DNA from: Brassica napus
Lineage: Eukaryota; Streptophyta; Magnoliopsida; Brassicales; Brassicaceae
Assembly (NCBI RefSeq): GCF_020379485.1
Contig: NC_063442.1
Location: forward strand, 11,495,509-11,559,508
Length of the DNA: 64,000 nucleotides
Reading direction: 5' to 3'
Shown here: positions 1-12,560 of the stretch, piece after piece
Numbering within the stretch: the stretch's first letter is position 1
Layout of the letters: the number at the start of each line of letters is the position of its first letter
The notes under the pieces: generated by a model
Told to the model about the DNA's origin: nothing
The model's database searches: none
What the model saw: only the letters and a program-made list of their open reading frames with translations
Position numbers and translations under genes: made by a program

Positions 1-209
1 AATCGATCAACCTTGTTGAAAAACTAAAAGTACAGAACAGATGGAGATTTGAAAATAACTAGATAAGATTAGTTGAAGAATATATTTTACTAATTGAGAA
101 ACAACTAGAAATTAGAAAACTGGTGATTACTTTCTATCTTATCAGATTATCTTTCCAAATTTGCTCTAAAAGATTCACTTTCCTTCTCCAAATACGCGCT
201 CTCTTCCTG

Positions 210-217
210 TATAAATA
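210..217 (+). promoter_or_regulatory. TATA box of the beta-glucosidase gene
   Basis: TATAAATA lies 60 bp upstream of the ATG at 277. This spacing fits a short 5' leader starting near 240. Seen in sequence; its use as a promoter is inferred. Confidence 0.65.
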
Positions 218-276
218 CCGACTTAGTTAATCGTCTTGTAATATAATTACATTTAACATCAAAAGAAAAATTAAGA

Positions 277-1954
277 ATGAGAGGTAAATATCTTTCTTTA
301 CTAGTGGTGCTGATTGTCTTGGCCTGTAACGAAGCCATTGCCAAGAACAGCTCTTCAACACCTAAACTGAAACGAAATGATTTCCCAAAAGATTTTATTT
401 TTGGATCTGCAACGTCTGCTTACCAGGTAGAAGGAGCAGCTCATGAAGATGGTAGAGGACCAAGTATCTGGGATACCTTCTCTGGAAAGTACCCAGAGAA
501 GGTAAAAGATGGTAGCAATGGATCTGTTGCAGACGACTCTTACCATCTATACAAGGAAGACGTGGCTTTATTGCATCAAATTGGTTTCAGTGCATACAGA
601 TTCTCAATCTCATGGTCTCGGATCTTGCCACGTGGGAATCTAAAAGGAGGAATCAACCAGGCTGGTATTGACTATTACAACAACCTAATCAATGAGCTTT
701 TGTCCAGAGGAATCAAGCCTTTTGCCACAATTTTCCATTGGGACACGCCGCAAGCCCTTGAAGATGCTTATGGTGGATTCCGTGGCGCAGAGATTGTGAA
801 TGATTTCCGCGATTATGCAGATATTTGCTTTAAACATTTTGGAGATAGGGTGAAGCATTGGATGACACTGAACGAGCCATTGACAGTAGTGCAACAAGGG
901 TATGTTGCGGGTGTAATGGCTCCGGGAAGATGCTCCAAATTTACCAACCCTAATTGTACGGCCGGGGATGGAGCCACCGAGCCTTATATCGTAGGTCACA
1001 ACCTTATCCTTGCTCACGGAGCCGCCGTCAGGGTCTACAGAAAAAAATACAAGGTCAGTGTCAATAAATTTCCGGGTTTTTCTTGTTAGACAAGTTACAA
1101 AAATTGACTGTGTATAATTCTATGAATCACCCGATCTTAGTATGTTTATTCCAGTTCTGATTATATATTAAAAAAACATATGCTATTGAATGTTGTATAA
1201 CGTACAGGCGTTACAAAAAGGTCAAGTCGGTATTGCTTTGAACGCTGGTTGGAACTTGCCCTATACAGAATCAGCCAAGGATAAGTTAGCCGCGGCACGC
1301 GCCATGGCCTTCACATTCGACTACTTCATGGAGCCACTTGTGACCGGTAAATACCCGGTCGACATGGTCAACAATGTGAAAGGCGGTCGCTTGCCTACAT
1401 TCACGGCAAAGCAATCTAAGATGCTTAAGGGCTCTTATGATTTCATTGGCATAAATTATTACTCTTCATCATACGCAAAGGATGTCCCTTGCTCCACTGA
1501 AAACGTTACAATGTTCTCTGATCCTTGTGCAAGCGTCACAGGCGAAAGAAACGGAGTTCCCATCGGTCCAAAGGCTGCATCGGACTGGCTTTTGATATAT
1601 CCGAAAGGAATTCGTGATCTTGTCCTCTATGCAAAATACAAGTTCAAGGATCCTGTCATGTACATAACCGAAAACGGTAGAGATGAAGCTAGTACCGGTA
1701 AAGTTTTCCTTAAAGACAGTGATAGGATTGATTACTACGCTCGACATCTGGAGATGGTTAAAGATGCTATCTCTGTTGGAGCAAATGTGAAGGGATTTTT
1801 TGCTTGGTCGTTGCTAGACAATTTCGAATGGGCAATGGGATACACGGTTCGGTTCGGGCTGGTTTATGTGGATTTCAAGGATGGATGTAAGAGATACCCA
1901 AAGAAATCAGCTCAATGGTTCAGAAAGTTGTTGAATGGGAAGAAAAGAATGTGA
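277..1954 (+). CDS. BGLU12: GH1 beta-glucosidase, BGLU12/13-like, two exons
   Basis: Family 1 glycoside hydrolase that cleaves beta-linked sugar from plant glucosides. Exon 1 is 277-1053 and exon 2 is 1208-1954, with a phase-0 GT..AG intron at 1054-1207; joined they encode 507 residues, the usual length for this subgroup. A hydrophobic signal peptide covers about residues 5-22, so the enzyme should enter the secretory pathway; the C-terminus ends in basic residues with no KDEL-type retention signal. The acid/base glutamate is in TLNEP (Glu200) and the nucleophile is in YITENG (Glu414). The N-terminal [14 protein letters not shown] and late WSLLDNFEW motifs are typical of GH1. Start chosen at the ATG directly before the signal peptide and 60 bp after a TATA box. 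Most plant GH1 genes have about a dozen introns, so a single intron is unusual. The exact paralogue (BGLU12 or 13) is judged from memory of the Arabidopsis sequences. Confidence 0.9.
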
Positions 1955-3258
1955 TGAGATTATGCATCATTCCATTTTATCAACATCTCTGTTATTCTGA
2001 GAGATTTACTATTATGTTTTTCTACTTTGGAAATAATAAGCAGTGGTTATTTTATACAACTAATCCAACTGATATAACAAAACGGAATCAATACCGTGAT
2101 AAGTACTATTTCATCTTTTGATCATGGACTATGCATCATCGAACAAATTATATAAATGATGAGTAAAATGCATATACATAACTACAACTAGTTTAGCTGA
2201 CTGAAGCGACTAATGCATATACATAACTACAACTAGTTTAGCTGACTGAAGCGACTATGGTAACAGTATGCCTACACACAGATGTTGGTCAAAAAGCGGA
2301 GTCATGACATGGGTGAGAACAGAGAGCTTATTTCTTTGATCACTAATTTAGCTGAGCGAAGCGACCATAAAGCGTAGCCATGACATGGGTAAGAACAGAG
2401 AGTCTAGAACCTTTTTAGCGTTAAAGACAAGATTTCCAGTGAGAAATTGAGAAACTTAATGATTGGAGATTTCAACATGAATTTAAGAATCATCTTGAAA
2501 ATGGGTTTCTAAGATTTGAAACGTCATGTTGATCAATTACATTGGAATTCAAAGAGATGTCCACGGATGAACAAAGATTGCTATCTCTGACAAAAGTTCT
2601 TGAATAATGATTTTTTCAGTAACACCAGTCTCATCTATTATTTCAAACATGCTGAGAGAATGACGCTTTGATTATGCATTATCAACTTTTGAGGCGTATT
2701 ATATTAAGAGAAATTGCATTGCATATACAAACATAACCCCTTAATTTGCAGCGATGGAAAGTATACTTTTTTGATGTCGTGTATTTTCGTATTGTCCATA
2801 CTGTCCCTATTTATATTTTCAAAACTATCTGGTCTATATATATTTACAACGCATGAGAAACTGTGTTGTGTCAGGAGAAGCACGATAATCGATACATGCA
2901 TTCTCTAGAAACTGACTCTCTTCATCTCCCTTCTCCCCCCAAATTATTTTCTTATCTGTGTCAGGAAAGTGATTTGCATTTTCCCAGAAAAAAAAGCTTC
3001 TCTTTTGTTCTCCGTTTTCTTAGCATTTTCCTGAAGCCATGAAGAATGAATCGAATCTCAGAAAAAAAACTGTTACTTTAGCCCTTTTAATTTTAAAGGT
3101 AGATCCTTGCTCTCGTTTTGTTTTTTTTTGTTTTTCACTTTACTGATAAGGTTTCTGAGTTTATTCATCTGCTTTGCTTTATGTTCGTCTTCAGTCTCGT
3201 AGGAATCTACACCTTTTGCTTAGTTCTTCTGTGGATTTTGTTTCAGATAAATATTTTG
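1955..3258. other. Intergenic DNA downstream of the glucosidase
   Basis: No gene supported. It contains the 45 bp tandem duplication listed separately and a second loose repeat (AGCGAAGCGACCATAAAGCG near 2351 against a related stretch near 2293, each followed by a GACATGGGT..AGAACAGAGAG block). At 3040-3100 a short ATG-led open stretch ends at a GT-like donor and could be a leftover first exon, but no partner exon was found. Confidence 0.5.
2168..2257. repeat. 45 bp direct tandem duplication
   Basis: Two adjacent, apparently identical copies (2168-2212 and 2213-2257) beginning ATGCATATACATAACTACAA and ending in CTGACTGAAGCGACTA. Seen directly. A related AGCTGAGCGAAGCGAC stretch recurs near 2350. 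Confidence 0.9.
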
Positions 3259-4199
3259 TTTCATTGCTTTGCAACTTCGGAGCAGAGGAGGATCTTCTTC
3301 TTATCATGTTTTTTGTTGCCAAAGATGTTTGTATCCTGTGATATATGTGAAGTAAAATATGCATCTCTAGAAACATGAGTTTTGCCATTTCAAAATAAAG
3401 ACAGTCAATTGTTCAAATAGCCGTATAACACAAATCTTAAAACCAGCTAAACATTGAGTGTACGGTTATGTCGGAGGATAACTTTGCTAACTTATGATTG
3501 ATGTTCTCAAAAAATTTAACCATTCACGTTTTTATATAGATCGTACGTGGACTATTTTAAATTATATATTTTTATAAAAAAATATATTCTTCTAGTGTTC
3601 AAATAGCCGGTAAACAAAGCTATTGTTAGCAAATCACTGTTTATATACATTGTTAGCCAGCTAAAGTAACAAATATATTGCCTGAAAAGATTTGATTTGA
3701 ATATGTAAAAATATTGAGCATGTGATGGTCTATTTCTGATGGTTTCATTTGCTTTGTAACTTCAGAGCAGAGGAGCATCTTCTTCTTATCATTTTTTTTG
3801 TTGCCAAAGATGTTTGTATCTGTGATATATGTGAAGTAAAACATGCGTCTCTTGAAACATGAGTTTTGCCATTTCAAATTAAAGACAGTCAATTGTTCAA
3901 ATAACCGTATAACACAAATTTTAAAACCAGCTAAACATTGAGTGTACGGTTATGTCGGAGGATAACCTTGCTAACTTATGATTGATGTTCTCACAAAATT
4001 TAACCATACATGTTTTTATATAGACCGTACGTGGACTATTTTAAATTATATATTTTTATAAAATAAAATATTTTTTTAGTGTTCAAATAGCCGGTAAACA
4101 TAGCTATTGTTAGCAAATCACTGTTTATATATATTGTTAGCCAGCTAAACTAACAAATATATTGCATGAAAAGATTTGATTTGAATATGTAAAAATATA
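3259..4199. repeat. Diverged ~485 bp tandem duplication
   Basis: Copy 1 (about 3259-3743) and copy 2 (about 3744-4199) align throughout at a 485 bp offset; for example TTGCCAAAGATGTTTGTAT occurs in both. Both copies carry AGCCGGTAAACA and GTTAGCCAGCTAAA motifs, and the following 60 bp hold further short CCGGCTAAAC repeats. Several substitutions and small indels separate the copies. Open frames inside are mutually inconsistent, so I call it non-coding. Confidence 0.88.
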
Positions 4200-4891
4200 T
4201 TTGTTGGCCGGCTAAACAAACAAATGTTAACCGGCTAAACTAACAAATACGTAAACATTAGTAACTCATGTTAGATGGTTAATTATTATATTATCTTTTC
4301 GTATCTAACAGATCTCCATAAGGATACCAAGACGAACTGGATAAAGAAAATCTGCTTTGAAAATACAGAACAGTAATGTGATGCGAGACTATTAGTTAGT
4401 GTGATCATAATCTTTTGATGTCATTCGAAACCTTAAGGTTTGAGAAAAAAGCGATATCGGAGGTTTTGTGGTGAGAGAGAGAACAAGAAATTTTGAATAA
4501 AATAATACTTTTTGAAAGAAGGAGATTAGAAAGCTCATGTGTAAAATGGAGAAAAAGAGAGAAAAGTAAGCGAGAAGAGAGAGAGAAAACAAAATAATAA
4601 TTTGTATAAAATAGTATTTTTTGAATATAGACCCAAACAATTATAAACGGTCCGCTGTATATATATGTTTCCTAATCATTACTTGCATGCCATAACTGCA
4701 AAACCCTTTCTGCTTCTCGGTGTAAAAAGAATAGCTATAGGGTTATCAATGTCTTTTCTCACCTATCGAAGCTGGGCCTTACTTCTGGGCTGTACATTTT
4801 TCCATTTCCGCAAATTCTCACTCTTTCTATATTTACGGTGCAAATCGCTCTTATATTAATCTATGGTTAATAATATAATGATAAAATTGGG

Positions 4892-5395
4892 GAATTTTCA
4901 TGTTACCACTTCGGTGGTACCATTATACATGCTTATCATCACTAAATAGACATTTTTAAAAAGACATTCTTCAAGCAAAAGACTCTTATACCATTACTTT
5001 ATATATATAATTAATAATTATTTAAATAAATAAAAAATTTAAAAATAATTTTTATGTTTTCGATATATATTTTTTCAAATTTGAACTTTTTTATAATTTT
5101 TTTTCTTTTTTCTTTTCAATTTTCTGATTTTTTTTTTAAATTTTCTTTTTGAGATTTAAAAATTATTTTTGAAACTATTTTGTAAAAAAAAAATTAATTT
5201 TTTAAGTTTTCATTTATATATTTATTAGAACCCTAAACTTCACATTCCAAAAACCCTACTGCACCCATCAACTTTGAACCTTAATTCTATATTAATAAAC
5301 ACTAAAGTTATAAATGTATTTTTCTATCTTTAAAAGTGAGGGTAAAAGTAGTTAAAATAAACATGAAAAATAGTACTATGAATGTGATATTCTGG
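4892..5395. mobile_element. AT-rich non-autonomous repeat element
   Basis: An AT-rich core of about 500 bp containing an ACCCTAAACTT-type stretch, flanked by arms about minor gene-like 'TACCATTA..' sequence. The organisation resembles the elements at 15585-15840 and 54945-55505, which share the poly-A/T core and CCTAAACC/GGTTTAG motifs. I infer one dispersed non-autonomous family; boundaries are approximate. Confidence 0.4.
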
Positions 5396-6144
5396 CACTC
5401 TAAAATTTAATATTTATTAATAGTATATCGATAACTTTAATCAATAAAAAAAATTTATGTTATAATTTAATTTCTTTTTTCTTTGTTATATTTTAAATTA
5501 AAAATTTGTGATGGAAAATATTTTTTTTGGATAATAACACAATACATAATATTTTCAAGAAAATAACTATCAAAATCACTAAATATTTTTTCTATTATTT
5601 AGAATTCAGTTTCTTTTTTACTTAATTCAATGTTTTAACCCTAAGATTATTTAAAAAAATCTTCAGCAGCTCGTTCAAGATTTCCCCAGATATTTATAGC
5701 CGTCGTTTGTCGTCCACATGGATGCGGAGTTCTCTGTTTGGAAAGTCTTCCAAGAGTCTGTTTATGTCGATGACAAAAAAAAATCTTAAACTTCTTATTC
5801 TTTCTACTCCTTTGTAACAAACTCAAATGAAAAACTTAAAATTGGAAAGGCACGAATTCAAAAACCAAGTTTGTATTACTAATTTTAACAATTAGGTGCT
5901 TTTCCGCATATGCGGCTATAATCTTCTTACGAATGTTTATATTTTATTAATTTAAATATTCTTGAAAAAATTAAATCAAACATCGAGTTATTTATATATG
6001 AAAAAGTTTTTTTTTATAAAAATATATATGCCTCTGTTGACCAGCAAGTTTGTTTTCTTCTGACCAGCAAAAGTATATGTATAAAATTTGGAGTCAATAT
6101 TCAAAGCTGAGACCGAATGTATAAATCAATTTAAATCGAGGATC
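5396..6144. other. Intergenic AT-rich DNA before the PCR9-type gene
   Basis: No coding potential seen. The last 100 bp form the promoter of the downstream gene. Confidence 0.5.
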
Positions 6145-6152
6145 TATAAATA
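6145..6152 (+). promoter_or_regulatory. TATA box of the PCR9-type gene
   Basis: TATAAATA, 67 bp upstream of the ATG at 6219. Seen in sequence; function inferred. Confidence 0.6.
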
Positions 6153-6218
6153 ACTATAGGAAAACAGATTATCTAAAACACCACTTTCAGTAAGTTCTTC
6201 TCTCTTTTCAACACAAAA

Positions 6219-8858
6219 ATGTCTGAACATGAAGGAAAAGATGTGAAGAAAGTCACTGAAGGGCAATGGACCACCGGTTTATACGATTGCTTCTCCGAAG
6301 ATATCCCTACATGTAATAACATTATTCAGCTTTATAACTATTTCCTATTCGTGTTCCAAAAAAAAATACCTATTTATTATTCAAATGGTTTAGTCATAAC
6401 TATCTTTTTGGTTTTTGCTTGTATATATTGTTATAAAGGTTGCTTTACATGGTTTTGTCCTTGCGTTGCATTTGGGAGGATCGCTGAGATTCTTGACAAA
6501 GGCGAAACAGGTATGATCTTTTTTATACTACTATTATAGATTCTCACATCACTAATGAGATGAAACCTAATCCAAAACATGTAAACTCCAGTTACAAAAA
6601 AAAAAAACATGTAAACTCTATTTTGGGTTAAAATTTCTGGACCATTTAACACTTTTACAATTGTGGCCAAAAAATATTATATTATATAACTATGTATTTA
6701 AATCATTGTCAAATGGTTATTAGTTAAAATCTCATTATTTATAAAATTATATTATATAACTATGTATTTAAATCATTGTCAAATGGTTATAGTTAAAATC
6801 TCATTATTTATAATAAATACGGGTTAGATTAATTTTACTATTCTGAATGAATAATCATTTTGAGAAAATGATGATTATTTTAAAAATGAAAGTCTGAGAC
6901 ATTTACGCCAAAAAACAATATAGACTGCCGCTATTTTTACAGGGTTGATATCATATATCACTTTCAAACATCGTTGATTACGATAAGAAGTAAAAACTTG
7001 TTTTTCTCATCATGATACCTTTATATGCAATGTATTTGTATATACAATACGTGTTAACAAATTGGTTAATTAATGGATATGGAATTAAGGCCAAGGATTA
7101 GCTGGATTAATGGTGGTGGCAATGTCTCACATTGGATGTGGATGGTACTATGCTTCAACATACAGAGCCAAATTGAGGCGCCAATACTCCTTGCCCGAGG
7201 AGCCTTGCTCCGATGGCGCCATCCACTTCTTCTGCTGTTCGTGTGCTCTTTCTCAAGAACACCGCGAACTCAAATATCGAGGTCTTGATCCCTCTCTAGG
7301 TAACCAATCTCTATTCTCTCTTCTTTTTAGCAATGATGCTATTTTAAAATTTAAGGGCACCAGTAATGATAGAGACTATATATACTTTCAGAAAAATAAA
7401 AAATATAATATCTAGTTATATAATTTTATTTTGCTTTTTAAAAATGAATTAGTATATAAATGTCGTATATGTATTATGATTTCTAATAAAAGAAACTTTA
7501 TTTGCTCTCTCTATTACTTTTAGATACTTTTTTTTATTCTAATGGTGAGAAAAGACTGTCAATAATAGTTGATTAAGGGTGCTTTTCAACACATAAAGCC
7601 ACCACAAACAAATTGGACTAGGGAAGGCCATTGACATTCTTTAATTAGTATTAAATTCTTGTTTGAAGAAATTCTGCAAACTAAAATACACTATTTATGT
7701 AGAAAACAAATAAACTAAACGACAAAGACTTTTTTGTTAAAAAAAAGACTTATTTGTTTGTTTGTTAAGAACGACTAAGACAAGACTTTAATTAATCTGT
7801 TTTTACAGAGACTACGACTTTAATAAGATAGAAAATTAGAAATAGAATATATCAGGAAACCAGCTGCTGCAAGTCATAGGAAAATTATATGTCTCGAGCG
7901 TGTATAATGACATAGTTGATTTATCGATTCGTAGTTACATATTAAAAAGACTGGGAATACAGAATTTTTTTTTTTTTTTTGGTAAAAGTGTAAAGAAGAA
8001 AAAGACTCCGGTGAATTTTCTGGGAATACAGAATGGCTAGGGTAAATATATTTATCATGTTAGTGTACAAATTCCAAGTAGTAAATTGCATGTACATCTT
8101 ATGCGAAAATAATTAGCATATATCTATTTATGGGTAGAAATTTATATACCAAAGCTTAATTTTTAAATAATGAATCGAAATAGTTTTACTTTTTTGATAT
8201 TCTCTATGTTTCAGAAAGAAGTATGTTTTAGGATTTTCACATTTTTTAAGAAAATATATGAGATTTTAGTTATTAATACATTATTTTTCGTAGTTAAGTA
8301 TTTCCCAAAACTTTTAACCAATAGAATTTTTACAAAACACAATTATGTTTTTTGAAGTTTACAGATTACAATTAGTTTATTCATTAATGAAACTATAAAA
8401 AATGTATCTTTTTGAAACGAATTTTTTTTCTAAAATATGGATTTTTTAGAAATAGAGGGAGTATATGATATTAGCACCGTATTATCATAACTTGATGAGT
8501 AAAAGCTACTGGTAACGGTTTGTAAAGACTCTCCTTTTTTTTTGCATCGTTTTTTTTTTTTTTTGCTAAAATTTGGTTTTTGACATCGTTTATAGACTCA
8601 TGAAAACAAATGTGATCTCGTATCCTAAAATGAGTTATCAAAAGAAATCAAAGGTGTGAGAAAATTTTGATACTCCATAAGACTATAGTTAATTAGCATA
8701 TCTATTGATCAACAGAAACAAAATTTAGTTACTAGTAGCAGTTTAACAATAATAATAAATATTTTTATTACTTTGGAAAAGGGTGGGAAGGAAACATTGA
8801 GAAAGGAACATCGAACACTACTACGCCACCGTTTGTAACGTCAAGCATGGACCGCTGA
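6219..8858 (+). CDS. PCR9: PLANT CADMIUM RESISTANCE (PLAC8) family protein, four exons
   Basis: Small cysteine-rich membrane protein of the PLAC8/PCR family, whose members influence heavy-metal export and organ size. Exons 6219-6312, 6439-6510, 7090-7299 and 8782-8858 join in frame (all introns phase 1) to encode 150 residues, the normal family size. The first splice rebuilds the family signature CCxxxxCPC as TCCFTWFCPC; it is not visible in any single open frame. Exon 3 supplies a hydrophobic segment (AGLMVVAMSHIGCGWYY), then the FCCSCALSQEHRELKYRG motif. The small last exon gives the C-terminal tail ending in MDR. Intron 3 is 1.48 kb and contains a MITE. Close similarity to what I recall of Arabidopsis PCR9 (At1g58320), and synteny with HO4, HEMA1 and SAB, support the symbol. 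Exon borders were inferred by reading frame and GT/AG. Confidence 0.85.
6676..6815. repeat. 70 bp tandem duplication in intron 2 of the PCR9-type gene
   Basis: Two near-identical copies offset by 70 bp, each starting ATTATATTATATAACTATG and ending in CTCATTATTTATAA. They differ by one base indel in GGTTATTAG/GGTTATAG. Confidence 0.88.
8199..8463. mobile_element. Stowaway-like MITE in intron 3 of the PCR9-type gene
   Basis: About 265 bp with inverted ends: TTCTCTATGTTTCAGAAAGA on the left and a right end reading TTAGAAATAGAGGGAGTA. TA is at both borders. The CTCCCTC(C/T)GTTTC-type terminus is characteristic of plant Stowaway-type MITEs; family name is inferred. Related elements are at 9165 and 15290. 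Confidence 0.6.
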
Positions 8859-9957
8859 AGAAATGAACGTCACAAATTAATGCAAGTAATGAAACTAGCG
8901 TCGTAAATAAATAAAAAATGGTTATATATAATTTGATGTTGCAAATACAATATTTATTTTAATGATCATTTTGTGTGATATCGTCTATGTGATTTGCAAG
9001 CCTGTTTGGCTGTTTCAAAGTACTGTATATGTTGGCATCCCGACGCGGGTAAGATGGTGCTTTGATACTTGTTTTTTTAAGGCATCCACCGAGAAAAAAA
9101 TTGTGGTAACTTCTGTTTCCTCTTTTCCAATATTGAAAGAATTTCTATTTCATTATGAAAAATTTTATTCCCTCTGTTTTTTTAATAAATGTCATTTTGA
9201 CATTTTCCACATGGATTAAAAAATGAATAAAATATATTAAAATTGTTATTAATTACATATATTTGATCAATAGTATTTAAGATAAATAAAATGATTTATA
9301 AAATAAATATAGTGTGCAATTAATTTTCAGATGTAAATAAATATATTTTGCATTGGAATTCTAAAATGATTTTTTTTTGTAACAAGAAAAAAATATTAGA
9401 ATGACACTTATTATGAAACATAATGAATATATTTTACAAAACTAATCAACTAATTAAGTTGATTGAAAGTGATAGAGATAATTGGCCACTAACTTCGAAA
9501 AGAGATGAAAATGTTTTCAAACCAAAAACCGCTGGCAAAGTTGATTACGTTAGCCTTTATATCTACGAAAATTTGCCATGATTTTTTTTTGAGAAAGGCT
9601 CTTATATTACTCAAATTTGAGGTGTCTAAAGTAATTTGACCAGAATAAAACAAACAATAAAATAGATAATTCTATGAAAAACTTTGTAGTTCTAGATAAA
9701 GAATCAGAAATTTCATTTTGCGGTCGCGATATATAAGATATTTTGAAGGCTGGAAAGCATAGCTGGAGATTCTAAATTGCATTCAATTATGTTGTAAAAC
9801 TTGGCCATGCATGAGACTTCTTTATCATTGCGATAAAATCCTTGTTGTCCGTTCCAAAGCTCTAACATATCGAATGCTGGATCATGCTTTCAATAGTCCA
9901 TCACAGTGCTTCTAATTATGTATGCAAAACAGTTTCTCGACGTCTTAAGTTTTGCTA
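8859..9957. other. 3' flank of the PCR9-type gene and intergenic DNA
   Basis: Contains the presumed 3' UTR and one MITE (9165-9435). 9450-9957 shows no gene or repeat that I recognise. Confidence 0.45.
9165..9435. mobile_element. Stowaway-like MITE
   Basis: About 270 bp. The left end (ATTCCCTCTGTTTTTTTAAT, then AAATGTCATTTTGACA) is matched in inverse by the right end (TGACACTTATTATGAAACAT). AT-rich core with no coding content. Assignment by terminal motif. Confidence 0.55.
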
Positions 9958-10215
9958 GCGTTCAACTTTTATAGGGAGCTTCGTTCCTTGGTGTCCTGAT
10001 TTGTAACTTCTAGTGGCAACACAAGCGGGAAGACCATTAATAGTAAAAAAACTAAATCTCAAATAACTGGACTAAGTCTCCATTCACTTTTGTTCTCTTT
10101 ATTGCATAATAACGTATGAAGTCTATGTGGTTACCGAAATGTAGGAACCTCACTTCTGTGGTTGTTTCTTTTACATTTTGGATATTTGTTCCAACTAAAC
10201 TTCCATCGTTCTATA
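9958..10215 (+). pseudogene. Truncated copy of a heme oxygenase last exon and 3' UTR
   Basis: This stretch matches, in inverted orientation, the last coding bases and 3' UTR of the HO4 gene (about 15985-16246, minus strand). Shared blocks include CTTCGTTCCTTGGT, CCTGATTTGTAA, ACTGGACTAAGTCTCCATTC and TTATTGCATAATAA. The coding part is degraded (indels before the stop), and no upstream heme oxygenase exon is present, so it is a non-functional fragment. With HO4 it forms a diverged inverted repeat about 260 bp long bracketing HEMA. Confidence 0.85.
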
Positions 10216-12560
10216 GAAACCAAGAATTAAAGCAGAAACTGAAAATTTTGCCTATTGAAACAGGTGTTTTCAGTTTTATAAGGTTATGATGTTGAAGTTC
10301 AATGTTAAAACATGGTGCATCTGTGCATTTCCAAGTAACTTCCCATAAATTTATTTCACGGAATGATCGAATTATGAGAGCGAGTGATCGGTGCATCATC
10401 GCAAACACTATCATTCAGTGTATTCACATGTAATATTGAATGTAAAATATTATCTTATGCTTGAAAGGCATAAAATGGCATATATGAATTGTGGAGGATT
10501 TCTAACTAAGTTAAAGACTTTTGGATGATTTTAGAAAGAGCGAACCCATACTAAGCCATGAACGCAGGCCAGGTCGAGCCAAAATGAACACGGGTCTTAT
10601 ATTTATTTTCGGTATCTTATCAATCGATCTATACTGAATTCAAGAAACATTTACATATAGAGACACTTTTCAGAACTTGTTACATTTAAAGGCACTTTAT
10701 CCATGCAACACACTTTAACTCTTGTAACATTACTCTATAGTCTTTCAACATCTTCAACTACACTAACCACTTTTACTTCCATCTCTCTTGGTGTTTTTTC
10801 TCATCGCCTTTTCAAATTTCTTCCTTTCCTTAAAAATAATTTTTTTTCACTTTAATTATTCTTCAGTTATCTTTTCATTTATAAATATTTATATGTGTCA
10901 ACATAGACAATATTTTATCATACTATTCACCAATAGTTTCTCCACCAAGAACATGTACACCCGACATATATTCATAAATACACATCAATCTCGCAACTGT
11001 TAACTCAACCTTTATGCCATAAGCACAGTCACCAAAAGAATATCCACCAAACACACATCGGTCTTGTAACTCTTCATCCTTCTCATGTCTGTTTACAGAA
11101 GAGATTTGGAAAGGCCCCATTCACAGTTACTGGGCACTAGCTATCCGAAAGACTGGAGCCGCATCCTAGAGTTGATCGTTGGATTCTCTTTGGTTAAATT
11201 TCACGCTTCTTACCATGTCATGTGTTTCAAATCTCAATATATTATGTCTGCTGGGAGAGACATAGAAGGCGACTGGTGAGACAAACATGGGGCCAATGCT
11301 ACCTCAACAATGCATTGGTAAATAACTTTGCAATCGAATTTCATTTCTGGGGGGAAGTAGGTCGCAAACAACATGGAAGGGCCATGGTGATGTGGTTCGC
11401 TGAGAAAAAAAGTAATAAAAGGAACAAGTGAAGCTCTGTTTCTATCAATATGCTATGTTTTTAGCCCAAGTTACAAAAGAAAAATGCTATGTTTTTTCAA
11501 CTCTCAATACTTTGGATAGAACTGAATTTTTGTTTCAACTTTAAACCAAAGCGGCAGTTATTATAAAAGTATTTTTGAAGTGAGTAAATTTTTACTTTCA
11601 CTAAAAAGTTAAAAGTAGGATTATTTAACTTTTATTTTAGCTGACAATCTTCAAAATTTACTTGTTTATTTTGGACTTCTAATACTTTTATACGATGGAA
11701 AAAGTCTATTTCACCATGAACTTTACGTATCATGCATTTTTCTTCAAAGACTTTGTAATAGTGCATATTTCATAATGAAATAAATAATTTTTTTAAACTA
11801 TTTAAATTCTCAAAATTGTGCTTATATATATACATTGGATGTCAAATGTTAATCAACCGTTCATTTATCAAAGCAACATCGTTTTAGATAACTTCTATAA
11901 AATTAAAAAAATTATCACTTATGTGACTCAAACTAGTGCACTGAAACACAAGTAAGAAACATCTTAACCGTTGTACCAAAATAACTTTCTTGTATTAATG
12001 ATGTAAAGTGGCATTAAGATAAATATACGTTTTTATCAAATAAATGTAATCAAACTTTTTGTTTTAGTTTGACCAAATAAATCTGGAATTATTTCTTATT
12101 TAAATTTATGAATCCTTTTTATAAATTTAAATTAATTATTATAATTTATATATTTATTTAAAATTACGTCATTATGATAAATTATTGGCTGGCTAATAAC
12201 ATTTTCGACGGTCAATATATACAAGTAAGATTTTAAGAGTTCACCTAACTTCTTTTTGAATTTTTATTTAGTTTATTATAAAATATGCATTATTGCAAAG
12301 TTTATGAAAGAAAAGACACAATGAATAAAATTTATGTGGAAATATTCATTTTCTCCTTCATATGGTTTATCTGAAATCTACGTTAGATTCCTTTCAGATA
12401 TCCGGATCATTTGTATGCACACATTATATTTCAGTTTCTTTTTAATTAAAAAAGTCAATTTATTTCTTCATAAAAACAGGTAAAATGTTTTAAACATACG
12501 CTGTCTCATAAGAGTCACAAGTCTAATAAGAAAATAACAAACTAAAAAAAAAAAAAAAGT
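10216..12560. other. Intergenic region upstream of HEMA
   Basis: No gene recognised. 11080-11430 is less AT-rich than its surroundings and has short open frames in two registers, but none resembles a known protein. The last 250 bp form the HEMA promoter; a GGATAA I-box-like motif (12602-12607) and CCAATCA-type boxes (12625, 12663) are visible, consistent with a light-regulated gene but not proof. Confidence 0.4.

Noticed and set aside
3118..3378. 86-codon hydrophobic frame
   Set aside because: A T-rich stretch reads as Phe/Leu; it overlaps a tandem duplication whose second copy does not keep the frame.
10923..11431. Possible gene in the less AT-rich stretch upstream of HEMA
   Set aside because: Frames are short and shift strand; no family motif, no splice-consistent extension.
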